Assembly (NCBI GenBank): GCA_963575645.1
Contig: OY754476.1
Location: 4,092,001-4,156,000, forward strand
Direction of reading: 5' to 3'
Source of the DNA: Xanthostigma xanthostigma
Lineage: Eukaryota; Arthropoda; Insecta; Raphidioptera; Raphidiidae
Length of the DNA: 64,000 bases
Shown: one piece after another, positions 46,701 to 59,300 of the stretch
Numbering within the stretch: the first letter of the stretch is position 1
How the letters are laid out: each line of letters starts with the position of its first letter
Position numbers and translations under genes: made by a program
Notes under the pieces: generated by a model
What the model saw: only the letters and a program-made list of their open reading frames with translations
What the model was told of the DNA's origin: nothing
Databases searched by the model: none

Positions 46701-49700
46701 AAACTTCGAATTTTTATCGATTAATTTTTGTTACAGAGTTATAATGTGTATGTTTTGCGGAGATCCGTATTCTGTCGAGAATGTTTTAGCGCCGTTATTA
46801 TCGCATCAGTATTGTTTCTTATCGGCAGAAAGATCGATCGTGCTCGAAACTTTTCTCGGCGATTCGAAAAGAAAAGTCGAAGTTATAATATCGTCTTTTC
46901 ACGGTGCGAATGCTTTTAGAGATGAATTAGTTCACGGATTCATTCTTGTTTATTCGACAAAAAGAAAAGCGTCCCTCGCAACACTTAAGTAAGTTTCCGT
47001 GTCATTCAGGAGAACAATTAGCCGTCACATGAAAACTAGACGGATAATAAAAATTATATTGTCTTGCTTTATATAATTTTTGCAACACCGCACGTTACGT
47101 GCATACTTTTCAAAATAGTTTGTCAGTTTTTTACCTTATTGTGTTTTATTAACTCAATCAGTAGAGCTTTGTTCCAGCTTCTCTGCAAACGGTAATATTA
47201 TCATTACAGCTGTGCGCCGTAACTAAAATGTGTTCCAACCGAGATTAGAACGGTTCTAGAACCGTCCTTTAAGCCACAAAACAGTGCAAAGTCGACGCAT
47301 GTGCACAAAACCGAAACAACAGTTTCGATTTAGCTACTGCACCGTTCGAAGAGAGGTTGGAACATAGCTTATAAATGACAAGTAATCAAGTGATGGTTAA
47401 TCAGTTTGTAATTTAATTGCCTTCAAATAATTCAGAACATATTTTCTTCAGTGCATTTTCTATGAATATACCGAATCTACCGATACAAATAATGGCGGTG
47501 ACAGATAGCGGTGGTGCGAACGCATTTTTTAGTAGCGATTTGAGTCATCTACTTATCACAGAAGGAAACGCCACGGCGGATCGTTTGCATGCCCATTTTA
47601 TGACGTCGACCGCTTCGACACAACAAAAAAGTAATGGTATCAAGCGTTCTAATTTTTATTTTTAAAGTGAAACTTTTATTCTATCGCCCCGAATTTTTCT
47701 GGCCGTCTGTTGCATGTCGCATTACAGGCGGCCGCGGAGTACGGGTAAAGTGTAAGGCGTTCGGAGTAGGCGCTCGGTAGAGCAGCCAAGGCCCCCATGG
47801 TTAGCATCAGCTGACCGAGTAGTATGCATAACACATAGTCAGTCTGTCATGCGGGCAAGTGCTGTACAGTGTTTACATGTTTTTATTCGTGTATTCATGT
47901 GAATATTGTTGTTTATAATTAATCGTGATGGATAAGTGTCTGCAATCCAACGCCTACAATCCAATAAAAGTTTCACTTGCGTCGTGGTTTCTTAAAACCA
48001 CACAACTGTTTTTTTTTTCATCTATTTAACCGGGTTTTATGTTGTTTCGTTTTAAATTTCAGCCGCGTTTTATACACCTTTTTTTAAAGAAGTTTGGGAA
48101 AAAAAACCGGAGATAGAGCAAGCATTTCACATGGAGGAACCGCCATCCTTAGATAGTTTGTGTGACGGAACTAGACCTTTACCGCCTCCGCGACACGAGA
48201 GTTATAACCTCAAAGTGAATAACGGGTGAGCGATATTTTATATTTTAGTTTATAATTAAACACCGCTTAATTATTATTTTGCTAAAGCAGCGGAATGGAA
48301 AATTACGAACGACTCGGCGAATTAAACGGACCCGATGAAAGGCTCAGTTCTAGTGATCACAGCGACAAATTTTCTCATGTGTTTATGTACGGGGATGTGA
48401 TGGAAAAAAACAGATCGCTTCAAGGTTAGTATTTGTTTTTCTTAATACATATTTTGGTGGTTGTCCCGATAGAAACGTAATAATTATAAATCGAAGATGC
48501 ATTTTTTTCAGGCGAGCTTCCGATTTCTTAATGTTCTCGTTTATTTTATCGTATTTAAATTTTTTTTTGTGATGTGACGATATTTATATTACAAGATGTC
48601 TCAGGCTTACGTGGGCATTGATTTATAGGTTTCCATGTATACCCTCCGCCGAACACTCCTCCGGAGCCTGCACCGCCCGATCACCCGTTTGGGATAGGCA
48701 TAGCCAGCAGCCGAGTAGATTCTTCTCGCACTCCGCTAATGTCTGCCTCACAAACGAGCCTTGATGAAATCACCTGTGAGAATCATATTAAATGTATTTT
48801 GTTATGACATTAGATTCAATTGTTTCTCGTTGATTTCTTTATTTTTTCTATATCATTTACTTTTATATTACTTTGTTAACTATCTTAGATTTTCTATATG
48901 CCTTTTTAAGGAAATTAATTGGACGATACCGTAACTTGTGATACATTTTCTTGTTTGTCATACTCCTTATAAAATAGCTGCTTTAAACGCATGTAAAGTG
49001 ATCCATTACACACTAGTGCGGTAAAGAAAACTTCATTAGTAACTATAGTAGCTCACTATGCTTGTGTATTTTATTTTGATTTAGAAACAAATTAGGAATC
49101 AAGTTTACTACACGTCAAAATCTGAAAAATATATCAAAAGTCGAGCTATTTTATAGGGATAGTACAAAACATACATTATATATCTCGTGCTCAATGATAT
49201 TATGACTCGTGCGACTATTAAAACTCGTTTTAACATGTCTTTACACGCCAATAATATACCTTCTTACGCCACTAGATATATAATGTAGTATTTCATGACA
49301 TTTTCTGAAAAAAATGTAGTTAGTATATTTTTGTTTTCTAGTGTGTTTTTATAGTAATTTTTAATTACTAATTAGGTACAATAATTTGTTGTAATGACCG
49401 CCAATTGTTTTATTTTCTCATAAATGAAAAAAATTATACGGCTGTGATACTCAATAACTTTTTTTTTTGTTAAAGTTTCAAAATGTTGATTCATAAATGA
49501 GGCATATTTTTGTGGTGTTTATATTGTCAAGAAAATATGGATTCGTTAAAGACAATTATATCAGAGTTTTTATTTACTTAATATGTTTTTGTTTTATTAT
49601 AAACGTTGTTTTTAGTTGTATTAAGTTGAAATTTTGGTAAACTGTGTTTTTGTTTCATGTAGAATTATTAGTTTTGTTTTGTTTTTGGCGATGAGGTTTG

Positions 49701-52700
49701 ATTTATAAAATTTATTTTTTTATTGGTTTTCTTCTTTATATTTATGGAGCACCGTGTGTTCATCAGATAATTCTGTATTTTTAGCGCTTATGGTAGTCTC
49801 GAAAATCACAATTCTTAGAAATCGTACAAAATTTCAACAATATAAAAAACTAATACATCCAATCGTTTTTTAACACTTTTTTATGCGCCGTGTTGCCATG
49901 ATCTCAGATGTAGAGAGCACGTACTTAAACATTGCGTTGCTTGCATCGAGTCAAAAGTTCGGGCCACTTTGCCCGGATTTCTTTATCTTACCTGCGTACA
50001 GAACTTGCATAACAATTACTTCAAATTACTGGTTTTACTCCCAATAATTTGTAATTAACATGCAATTAAATCTGTGGATAATAATCATCGACAATTTCTT
50101 CAAAATGGTTCTAAACTAGGCGTAGCTAATGATTTTTGTAGTTTGTAGTTTTGCAAGTATGTAATCTTAGCTCTTGAAACTGAAAAAAATACATTTAAAT
50201 GTAATACTCGATTGTTTATTAGCTCTGTTCCAACCTCTGCGAATATTATCGTCGCAGTCATGCGCACTAGCTAAGACGTGTTCCAACCGAGATTGGAACG
50301 GTTCTAGAACTGTCCTTTAAGCCATGAAACAGTGCAGAGTCGACGCATGCGCACAAAACCGATACAAAACAGAGTCGTTTTAGCTACTGCGATTGAATGT
50401 GACAATAATATTATCGTTCGCAGAGAAGTTGAAACAGAGCTATAATCTTTACTTGTGTTTTGAAAACTTCGGTGTTTCGGTATCTATTTTGGTAGCTGAA
50501 CTAATTTAAAATTGTAGTGTTGGTTTTAAACAATTTATTTATTAAAATTGGAGAAATTCTTCTTTGGATACCGAGGTCAGATCTGATTCTGACGAACTGT
50601 CTGAATATTGGCCTTTGTCCTTAATGTAGAAATTCTCTTTCACAAAACCGAATACCTAAGTTAGATCCAGTTCTGACAAAATGTACGGATGCAGACTGCA
50701 CAACGCAGGATACCGGCACTAGATCCAGTCCGGCGCTAAGTTTATGCTGGATCGGGCTCCGGTAAAATGACCAGATACAAGAACTGGATCCAGCTTAATT
50801 CCCAAATGAAAAAATCCATCTTTCTAAAATCTGGATAACAGATTCAATCTCCGTCCCTATTGTGTATTGTTATGTCTGAAAGTTATTATTGTTTTGTGCA
50901 GCGGACATTAGTGGGTCTCGGGAATCTGTGGCCACCCATGATTCAGGTGATCATTATTAGTTATCGATGTTGTATGCAGAGCACCAATCTTTTACCATAT
51001 TTGATGTATCGATTATTTGTAATAGACCTGGTATAGATTTTATCTTAACAAGCTTATTCGTATTTTTTTATACACTTCTGTAAATATTTTTTCAGGATGA
51101 AGTGACGTTTAATAACTTAGTCGATATAATATATTTATAAATTTTATTTAATAAATCAACATGTAAGCCTGCAATATCATTTGGTTTGTTTAAAAAGAAC
51201 AAGGAGCGCTTTAGAAAAAAAAGGTTAAGATGAAATATATATCTTAATTAAATGATTTCTTAAAACGCACTTCTATGCATGTCCTTTGACATCAGTGTTT
51301 TCTTAACAAAAATCAATTTAAGAAACTAATTATATACATAAAAATTGTTATCTAATATGACAAACTTTTATGTTACGAACATTTTGTAATTTTATAAGAC
51401 TGACAATTTTTATGTGTGACAGGTAGTATTTTTTTATCAACCCTGATGTTTAAAGTGATTTATATATCGATTTAAAATTTATAATATTAATTTATTTTCG
51501 AAATAATTATTATTAACGCTTTAAACACCGGTTTTGTTGAAAAGTTTTTTGTTCACTTTGTGGTGCTTGCTTTGTTTTTAAAATTGTGAATTTCAAGAAA
51601 AATAATACTTAACCGACTTTTCAGCTGTTGAACAAGCAGAGTCGATTATCGATCAACCAAAATAATAACTACTTACTGATTTGATATTCGTTTGTTTTTT
51701 AATTTTGTTTTTGTGGCAGAAATAGAATTGAATTTCTTTTTGTGCATGATACAATGTGAAAGGTTTGGTGATCGATATATTTTAAATACTTCTATTGTTG
51801 ATTAGATGGAGAGGAAGAGGGCACTAGTCAACCCCCAGAGCCATGGATGAATAGTTATGGTCAACATGCATTTACAACGGGCAGGAGACATATTTCGTCT
51901 GCTAAATCGAGACCGAAGGGTACTTCGCAAACACTTAAAGTACGTTTCTAATGTAATCGCCTCCATATTTATTAGAGCTGTAGCAAACCGTATGTATTCG
52001 TTACTGAGTAACGGATACATCGTCTGACTCGAAGTAACGAATCGTTACTTACAAATTCATTTCGTTACTCGCATGTTTCGTATCCATGTCAGTTCGACTC
52101 GTTCGATACGGTTATACGAACACAATGTGTTATATTTATAAGTATTCATAAAGTACTAAGTCATGACTCATGTCGTATCAGATATGCAACGCGCTTTGGT
52201 GCGAAGCTACATGCTTATTGCTTGATGCTGTTAAATACACTATTGTATGTCGTATGAAAAGTACCGAGTAACGTAACGATACGAAAGTAATGGGTACTGG
52301 TTCTTTAAGTTACGAATACATACGGGTACACAATTTCTCGTTACTTTTACAGCTCTAATATTTATTGTTGACTGTACAGATTTATTTAAGTCTCTAATGT
52401 TGCATTTAACCAGATATAGATATCTATTATAATTCTTAAGACTGATTATTAAAAAAAAAAACATTAATTTTTCAGCAACCAGGAAAATTGAATATGAAAA
52501 ATTTTACCGGCGTTGAGGAAGCTATAGAACGCATGACTGTGAGAGGTAAAGACTCAAAACTTAGTAATTCGTCTTTCGGACATGCTCCACTTGCTACACC
52601 TGAAAATGTCGACTTAGGAGTTGAGTATAGTCAGGTATTTTTTTCTAATTTAATTCGAAAATGTTCAACACAGATCGGTACACCGTTATTTTAATACTGA

Positions 52701-55700
52701 TAATCGGGTTTTTGTTCTTGTTACATATAATAAACGATGTTAACGATGTAACGAAACCGTTAGAAAATTCGATGTTTCTTGTAAACTAATGGATTGACAG
52801 TAAATATTGATTGTTCGGGGATCCCGTAATGAAATTATGTGTTCTTTACGGGTTTTTTAAAGTGAAACTTTTATTCTATCGCCCCGAATCTTTCTGGCCG
52901 TCTGTTGCATGTTGCATTACAGGCGGCCGCGGAGTAGGGGTAAAGTGAAAGGCGCTCGGTAGAGCAGCCGAGGCCAATATGGCGGCGTCCATGGTTAGCA
53001 TCAGCTGACCGTGTAGTATGTATAACACATAGTCAGTCTGTCATGCGGGCAAGTGCTGTACAGTGTTTACATGTTTTTATTCGTGTATTCATGTGAATAT
53101 TGTTGTTTATAATTAATCGTGATGGATAAGTGTCTACAATCCAATAAAAGTTTCACTTGCGTCGTGGTTTCTTAAAACCACACAACTTTTTTTTATTTAA
53201 TGCTTCTTATCTATTTGGCTCTCCGAAGCTTCATAAACGATAAGAAAGACGTAAAATTCTATCGAAATAAGTTTGTATCATATTGTAAAATTGTACGTAA
53301 TTATTCTCAGGTAAAAGATCGAGTGTACAGTCACCTGGATTCCGATTACATGTATACATTGGTTCACGATGCTGTAAGTGGCAAATCGAAACTACGACAA
53401 CGAAGAGAAAAAGACAGACCGCGTACGTATTTATATAATCACAAATTCCTTTGAATTTATATTATGATATGATATAATTAATAATATACTTAAAAAATAT
53501 ATTTTGTTTGTGTAGTTTTTATAGTAGGGTCTTCTAGGGTTCGTCCACCGAACGGCCTTCAGTTTGTGAGGAATTTTTACTTTTTATATTAGTTGGAAAT
53601 ACAGGATAATTGAGGTTAAACACAACATACTAAACTGTTGTGTATTATAACTAATTGCACTTTTTGAAACTATTTCCTGACCACAGTTGGCTATTCAGAT
53701 TCGGATAGCGAATGGAGTTCCCTCGAAAGACGACAGCGAGCTGCCGAGATTTATTCTAAAGTCAGTCGTAAAACAACATTATACAAAAGAGCTCGAAAGA
53801 AAAAGACTGCAATTCCAGTTCAGCCACCACGGGTACCACCCATACAAGGATTTACATCGACGCCTGCTCCTTCAGCAGATGCACAACCCGGTTAGTTACA
53901 ACTAGTGATGTGCCGGATATCCGTATCCGCGGATATCCGAGGTAGAAGAAAGATCCGTATCCGTTATTTTTTGGCGGATCTTTTACCTTATTAATTTTCA
54001 ATTCATAGATGAAATTTTGTATATATAGGTGATTAGGTAATAATGAAAACCTGTCAAATTCCATTCAGATTATTTTTTAAAATCGTATTTGGCACCTTTA
54101 TATTGCAAACATTTATCGTAGTGAGTACCATACCAATAGTACATAACTCAAAGGTACTAAAAAACTATCTTTATAATGAGATATTGCACATCGATCTTTG
54201 GAAAGAGACAATCTGTTATGAGAGTTCTCTTAAAGAGGTCAATAACTTTTTCCCACAACAGATAGTCTCTTTCCAAAGGTCGATGTGCAATATTTACCGC
54301 CGCGTACTCTAAGAAAGTTAAGATCCGTATCCGCGGATCCTGGAACCAAATATCCGTATTCAGATCCGTATCCGCGAATATACATTTTTAACGATCCGGC
54401 ACATCACTACTTACAACATAGTTCATGTTGGATAAATTAGATTTAAATCTTCACATACAGTAAGCTCTATCGTTCCATTTGAAAGTGTGAGAAATAGTTG
54501 AACGCTGGTTGAATAATTCGGTTATTGTGATCTCACTCGTCAAGGGTCTATGAACTACAGTCTCTCTCTCTCTCTATTTCATTTCAGGAAGTGAATCTAA
54601 TTCAGATTCGAGTGAAGCAAGCGAACAAGAATCTGCACGACATCGTTTCCAAAAACGTTCTTTGAGTTTGAAGAAACGCGGTCCTATTCCTGTAGGGCTT
54701 CCGTTTGCTCCAGAAGCGCACAGTACTAATTTTAATATTCAACTTAATTCGCCCGATTTGTTTAGTAAGTAGTTTTTCGTCTTTATTTGATTTTAAATTT
54801 TTCTAAATTTACAGTGTGTGATTTTTTAGGTAAAATTAATTCATATACTGTACACGATGACGAATCGGGATTGGAAGTATCTTCACCGAGGGATAATTCG
54901 CCTCTGGTAAGTTTGCTTTGTGGTTTTTACTTCCGTAAGGAAACGGAATTATGCTATGAACAATCGGGTCGGAGATGAGATTGATTTTACGCTTAGGAAA
55001 ATTGGCTTTCCGTATGACTGATTGGATTGGTGATTTTAGAAATATACTCAATTTTGTTTCTATCTATGAGAGCTTTTGAACTGATTGCAATGATATTAAA
55101 AATTATTTCATAACACGGAACTCATGTATGGTTCTCGTAGTAATAAGAAACTGGTTATTTTTATTATGGTCGATTTATAAAAATTTCTAAGTTGAAGGGA
55201 AATGATAAAGCAAGTCGCAAAAAAGAGAAGAAAACAAAAGATGATGAAAAGCAAGAAAAAAGACGACTAAAAGAAGAAAAGTTACGCAAAGTTGCCGATA
55301 AAGAACGTGAAAGGGAAAAAAAGAAACAAAAACCGAAGCCGAAATCTTCTTTGAGTGGAAATCAAGCATCAAAGATTTCAGATTTTGTGCAGGTTAGAAA
55401 ATCTTGTGCTTTTTTTAAAAATCAGATTCTTGATATTTTTCAATTTTTTCAGTCCGATAATCTTATACCGCTGTTCCTGGAGAAATGCGTAAATTTCATC
55501 GAAGCGGAAGGACTTGATTCTGAGGGTATTTATAGAGTTCCGGGAAATCGAGCACACGTCGATCTTCTTTTTCAAAAGTTCGAAGAAGGTGTGTCACTCG
55601 TAAATACGTTGTATAATTTTGAAATTCTGTTTATAAACCTTATGTTTTGTTTATAGATTCAAATGTTGATATCCACGAGTTAGATATTCCTGTAAATGCT

Positions 55701-56363
55701 GTTGCGACTGCTTTAAAAGATTTCTTTTCAAAACGATTACCGCCATTGTTTGAAGAAGATGTCATGAAAGAATTGGAAGATATTGCAGGTAATTTCAGTT
55801 GAATATTCAGTCTGTGCATATCGACAATTAAAATAATCATAAACATTTTGTATCGAGAAAAGATATTAAAAAAAAACGCGATGATAAGTAAAAACGAGTG
55901 TTCGGTTTTTAGGTGTAGGTTCGCGGGGCATAAAACCACTCTCTGCCACAATCGAAGTAAAAGCCGACCGCAGTGTTCGTTTATTGGCTTTGCGTACAAT
56001 GCTTAATAAACTTCCAGCCGTCAATTTTCAGGTTCTAAAGTTTATATTTCAACATTTTGTCAAGTAAGTATTTCAGTTCATATATATTTAATTTTAAACA
56101 TTAAGTTAAAAATATTAAAGGTAAAAAATTCTTGATTGAAAATGCAAAAAAACAATTTCTTCAGGGTGTCCGAAAACTCAAAATTGAATAACATGGACAG
56201 CAAGAATTTGGCTATTTGCTGGTGGCCAACGCTTTTGCCAATAGAGTTCAGCGACATGGCATGTTTCGAACAGATGCGACCGTATTTGGAAGACATTGTC
56301 CAGACAATGATAGATCAGTATCCTTTTCTGTTTTGTGGCAAGGAAGCATTCGTCATGGTCTGA
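40780..56363 (+). CDS. RhoGAPp190: p190 RhoGAP
   Basis: Rho GTPase-activating protein acting on actin and axon stability. Exons: 40780-40950, 41031-41178, 42059-42492, 43731-44059, 44564-44773, 45184-45370, 45440-45555, 45630-45894, 46193-46674, 46737-46988, 47452-47630, 48063-48225, 48291-48424, 48629-48775, 50902-50946, 51806-51939, 52476-52634, 53311-53422, 53687-53890, 54588-54764, 54830-54906, 55192-55392, 55453-55588, 55657-55788, 55913-56063, 56165-56363. All phases agree: 4,944 nt, 1,647 aa. Domains: N-terminal GTPase ([15 protein letters not shown]-loop; [14 protein letters not shown]), FF repeats (exons 4-8), pseudo-GTPase 1 ([15 protein letters not shown]) and 2 ([18 protein letters not shown]), disordered middle ([19 protein letters not shown]), polybasic segment (KKQKPKPKS), RhoGAP with arginine finger in EGIYRVPGN. 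The final exon ends [10 protein letters not shown]. Polyadenylation candidate at 56755-56760. Exon 15 is only 45 nt. Confidence 0.96.
41255..41753. mobile_element. hAT MITE copy 2 (499 bp) in p190 intron 2
   Basis: Same TAGTGATGTGCCGGAT ends and internal palindrome as copies 1 and 3. Perfect 8-bp target duplication ATAATTAT at 41247-41254 and 41754-41761, which fixes the boundaries and supports hAT. Confidence 0.92.
42560..42901 (+). mobile_element. Dispersed ~340-bp repeat, copy 2 (p190 intron 3)
   Basis: It runs from AAAGTGAAACTTTTATTC to CCACACAACT. A 16-bp inverted repeat AAGTGAAACTTTTATT / AATAAAAGTTTCACTT lies near the ends. The family shares a GC-rich block with a YY1/Pho-like AATATGGCGGC, an initiator-like TCAGT, an AATAAA near the right end and a GTGGTTTCTTAAAACCAC hairpin at the right terminus. 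Solo-LTR-like or TIR element; treated as a fossil. Confidence 0.85.
45912..46129 (-). mobile_element. Fold-back MITE, copy 2, in p190 intron 8
   Basis: Reverse orientation of 3399-3587: the minus strand starts TCAAATCTTTGATTAACG, followed by long inverted arms carrying AAATAAAATTGTCGACCAAT. A perfect 12-bp duplication ATACAAATGATC flanks it (45900-45911 and 46130-46141). The first copy of the duplication begins at intron position +6. Without the insertion the intron would be 68 nt. Confidence 0.88.
47164..47370. mobile_element. TIR element, GTTCCAACC family, copy 1
   Basis: It shares ends and an interior (GTGTTCCAACCGAGATTAGA, GTCGACGCATG) with the copy at 50221. The left GTTCCAGCTTCTCTGC and right complement GTTCCAACCTCTC form inverted ends. 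It lies in p190 intron 10. Confidence 0.65.
47664..48007 (+). mobile_element. Dispersed ~340-bp repeat, copy 3 (p190 intron 11)
   Basis: Full-length by comparison with the 42560 copy, same orientation. It starts 34 nt after the exon 11 donor and ends 55 nt before the exon 12 acceptor. Without it the intron would be about 88 nt. Fossil element. Confidence 0.85.
48776..50901. other. p190 intron 14 (2.1 kb)
   Basis: AT-rich intron with one TIR element (50221-50441) and a GC-richer patch at about 50570-50800 with repeated GATCC motifs. No exon was found. Confidence 0.55.
50221..50441. mobile_element. TIR element, GTTCCAACC family, copy 2
   Basis: Left AGCTCTGTTCCAACCTCTGC and right complement AGCTCTGTTTCAACTTCTCT give clear terminal inverted repeats. 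The interior is about four-fifths identical by eye to 47164-47370. Flanking TA on both sides would suit a Tc1/mariner-type target. Confidence 0.7.
51973..52357. mobile_element. hAT MITE, TAGAGCTGTA family (385 bp)
   Basis: Terminal inverted repeat TAGAGCTGTA and TTACAGCTCTA, with a perfect 8-bp target duplication ATATTTAT at 51965-51972 and 52358-52365. The interior is rich in GTTACTCG/CGTTAC repeats. A separate family from the TAGTGATG element. It starts 33 nt after the exon 16 donor. Confidence 0.88.
52859..53187 (+). mobile_element. Dispersed ~340-bp repeat, copy 4 (p190 intron 17)
   Basis: Same orientation and ends as copies 2 and 3. Flanked by T-rich sequence ending TTTTTTA on the left and starting TTTTTTTTA on the right, possibly a short target duplication. 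Fossil element. Confidence 0.85.
53903..54409. mobile_element. hAT MITE copy 3 (507 bp) in p190 intron 19
   Basis: Inverted relative to copies 1 and 2 by its internal order. Flanked by GTTACAAC (53895-53902) and CTTACAAC (54410-54417), an 8-bp duplication with one mismatch. The duplication starts at intron position +5, so the insertion is 12 nt from the exon 19 donor. Confidence 0.9.
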
Positions 56364-59300
56364 TGAGTTTGCTATAAATTATCAGAATCCGTTCCTAATT
56401 GACGGTATTGTTGTGGTCTGGACGATGTTCTGATATTTGCCATCCGCGGATAAATCCAGGTGCATATCTAGGTCCCGTGCATTGCGCCGACAACATCCGA
56501 CGATGACTTCAAAACTACGTCCGAACATCAAAATTCTCAGCAAATAAATTTGTGTATATTGGGCCATATTTATTTTTTTATTAGTGCCGTGCTTGAAGAG
56601 TAGTAAGTTTTTTGAGTTTCAAACACCAAAGAATTTTCAGTGATGGTTGTTTAAATTTTATTTTATTTTATTTTTCATATGCGAAAAAAAATAGAATGGA
56701 AATTAATAATTATTATATCTAAAAGAAAAACTTAATATATTATTAATATAATGAAATAAACAACAAAATGAATTATATAAACCAATATAAGTGTTAGTTG
56801 GCAATTTATTATTAATTATTTTGCATGTATTATATAAAATGAGATGTTTTAAAACTTTTTAATTAAATTATTTACATTAATATTTTAATTATATTCGGGA
56901 GAGTGTTCCTCTGGTGTTGATGTTTTATATAAATTTTGAAATTAATGTGTGTGGTGAATCTCTGATTTATAAAATTAAAAAAAAAAATTAAAACCATCAG
57001 TCATTACAATTGCTAATATTAGTATATAAATGCTGATTCGACATGAAAGGTAAAAAATATAGTTTTGTCTCTGTCAGTTGTGTGAATCCAAAATAAAGAA
57101 AAGATGTAGCTTTTTTGTTTTTCGGATTCCGTATTTTGTTTTAAAAAAGCCTAATTGTTGCAAAATTTTAACAGACTATTCATGCCAAACGGATTGCGAT
57201 TTTTTTACATTATAATCAAAATTATTGAAGCAACACGAACGAACTAACTGAATTTATATTTTCGTAAATACCTGTCTTTAAATATTTATCGTATATAAGT
57301 GTTCTCTTTTTATTTGTTATGAATGTCTAAAAAGTGTTTTTTTAACATATTGTCTAAAATATTAATAATAACGTAACAGTATTTAATAGCATTTGGCTAC
57401 TTTTTATAAATCGTGTTTCGATCCTTCTTTCTTTTGGATTCGTGATATTTTACGTTACAAAATTTTGATGTAACTTTACAAAATCACTCATATCTTTGAG
57501 TATTTATATTGGTTTCATCATAAAAACATTTTAATGTTTTTAATTTTGTGGTTTTTGAGCATTTTTACGTAAAATTAATAACAAAAATAGTGTTTGCTGT
57601 ACTAGTAAAACTTCCTGAAGACAATTTTTACGGTGTATAAATATACGCAAAAAATCATTTTGATTTCAATTGCCCATCTTATGGATCTTTTTTATCCATA
57701 TTTGTCATATAATAATAATAATTATAATAATGTACTAATGATAATTGCGAAGCACTAGGGAGCTCTTCAAATCCCCTGCCTTTTGCTTGCTTCAAGTAAC
57801 GTTTACAAGCTTATCCAACAATTCTCATTGTGGATTTCTATTATGTAGTAAAAATGATGCTTTTAGCTGTCAGAGTCAGAACTGAATAATATAAATAAAC
57901 GATTTGTATAAATGAAAGGATTTTTATGCGTTATGTCTTTCTTGATATTTGTAATGATTGACCATAAAGAATGTGTATGAAGACAGCGTTTTTTTTATTA
58001 TTGAAATTAATGGATAAAAAAAGTAATTACTTACATACATTTCAGCAAAAAAAAGTCACTCGTATTAATGCAAAGGATGAAATTGAACTTTATCCGATTT
58101 TTTTATCCATTTTGTAGAAAAGTCTTACGTCTGTTTTGAAAAAATTACCGAGAAGTATTAAAATAAATATGTTAAATTTTTTTAATACGATTCAACGTCA
58201 TACAATCGAGTACAAATTTTGATACCAGACATAAAAATGTAATTTAAATCCATTTCAAACAGCAGTTCAATTTGTATCCTTCATTTTTACACTATGCCTC
58301 TCGAGACACTTGTACAAGAAAGGGCATAATATTGTTTATTCATTAAAATATAAAGATCAGAGTTAATTTACAAAGAAAAATCGTGCCATTTTTTTTCTTT
58401 AGATGTAAGAATCTCGGTCAAATTATATTTGAAAACTTATTTGGTGATAATTTGTTTAATTTTGGACCATCTCCATGAGTAAATAATGCCAACGGAAACG
58501 TATTACAGTAATGTTTAATTTTTAACAGATAAAACAAGCAGAAAACAATATAATTATTCCCATTTTTTATCATATGCCGATTGATTTTTTAAACTGCGCT
58601 TAATATTTTTCAGTTTCCAATTGAAATTTTTCAAATAGCAATAAATTTGATTCCTATCCAAACAAAGAAATTTCTTTGTTTCGTATTCTTTTTTTGTTAC
58701 ACACATTTTTATAATAGGAATGGTTGCCATTTGCTTCGATTAATCGTTATTTAAAAGCTAATAGGATATATTTTTTTTATTTTATTTATCAGTGGCAGAA
58801 AATTAAAAGCATATGTCTTAACTTTGTATACATAACTTGTACCGCTTGAAAATATATTATAAAATTACATCGATAAAACAAATGGTACTGATAATACCCG
58901 TTCATATTCCATCCTGTGTTGCAGTGGCATTATTCAAAGCAAAAAAGCAAACCAAGCATGTTTGCCTCGCTTTCTATGATCCATTTGTAACACGTTTTGA
59001 AAATGCCATAATTTCCTAAGTAGACAATTCTGCTGTTCAACAAAATAAAGTACTTACATGGAATCGCATTATTGTGCAAAACAAAAATATATGTTAATTC
59101 GAACAAAACTCTCTCAAATGTCGAGATAATTAATCGAAGTCCGTTAAAGTTGTTCTGCTATTTTTAATGTCATGTATTGTTTAAATAGTTACGTCAACTA
59201 TAGTAAATTATTGCTTTTCAACAAATTGTTCGATGTTTCTGAAATTTTAGAGTTCTGTGCAAATTTATCTATAGTTTCGTTCTTCATTACAAAAATGCAA

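Noticed and set aside
53311-53400. Shorter p190 exon 18 using the strong GTAAGT at about 53371
   Set aside because: It would leave in phase 0, but the next exon ([15 protein letters not shown]) needs phase 1. The weaker GTACGT donor at 53423 fits.
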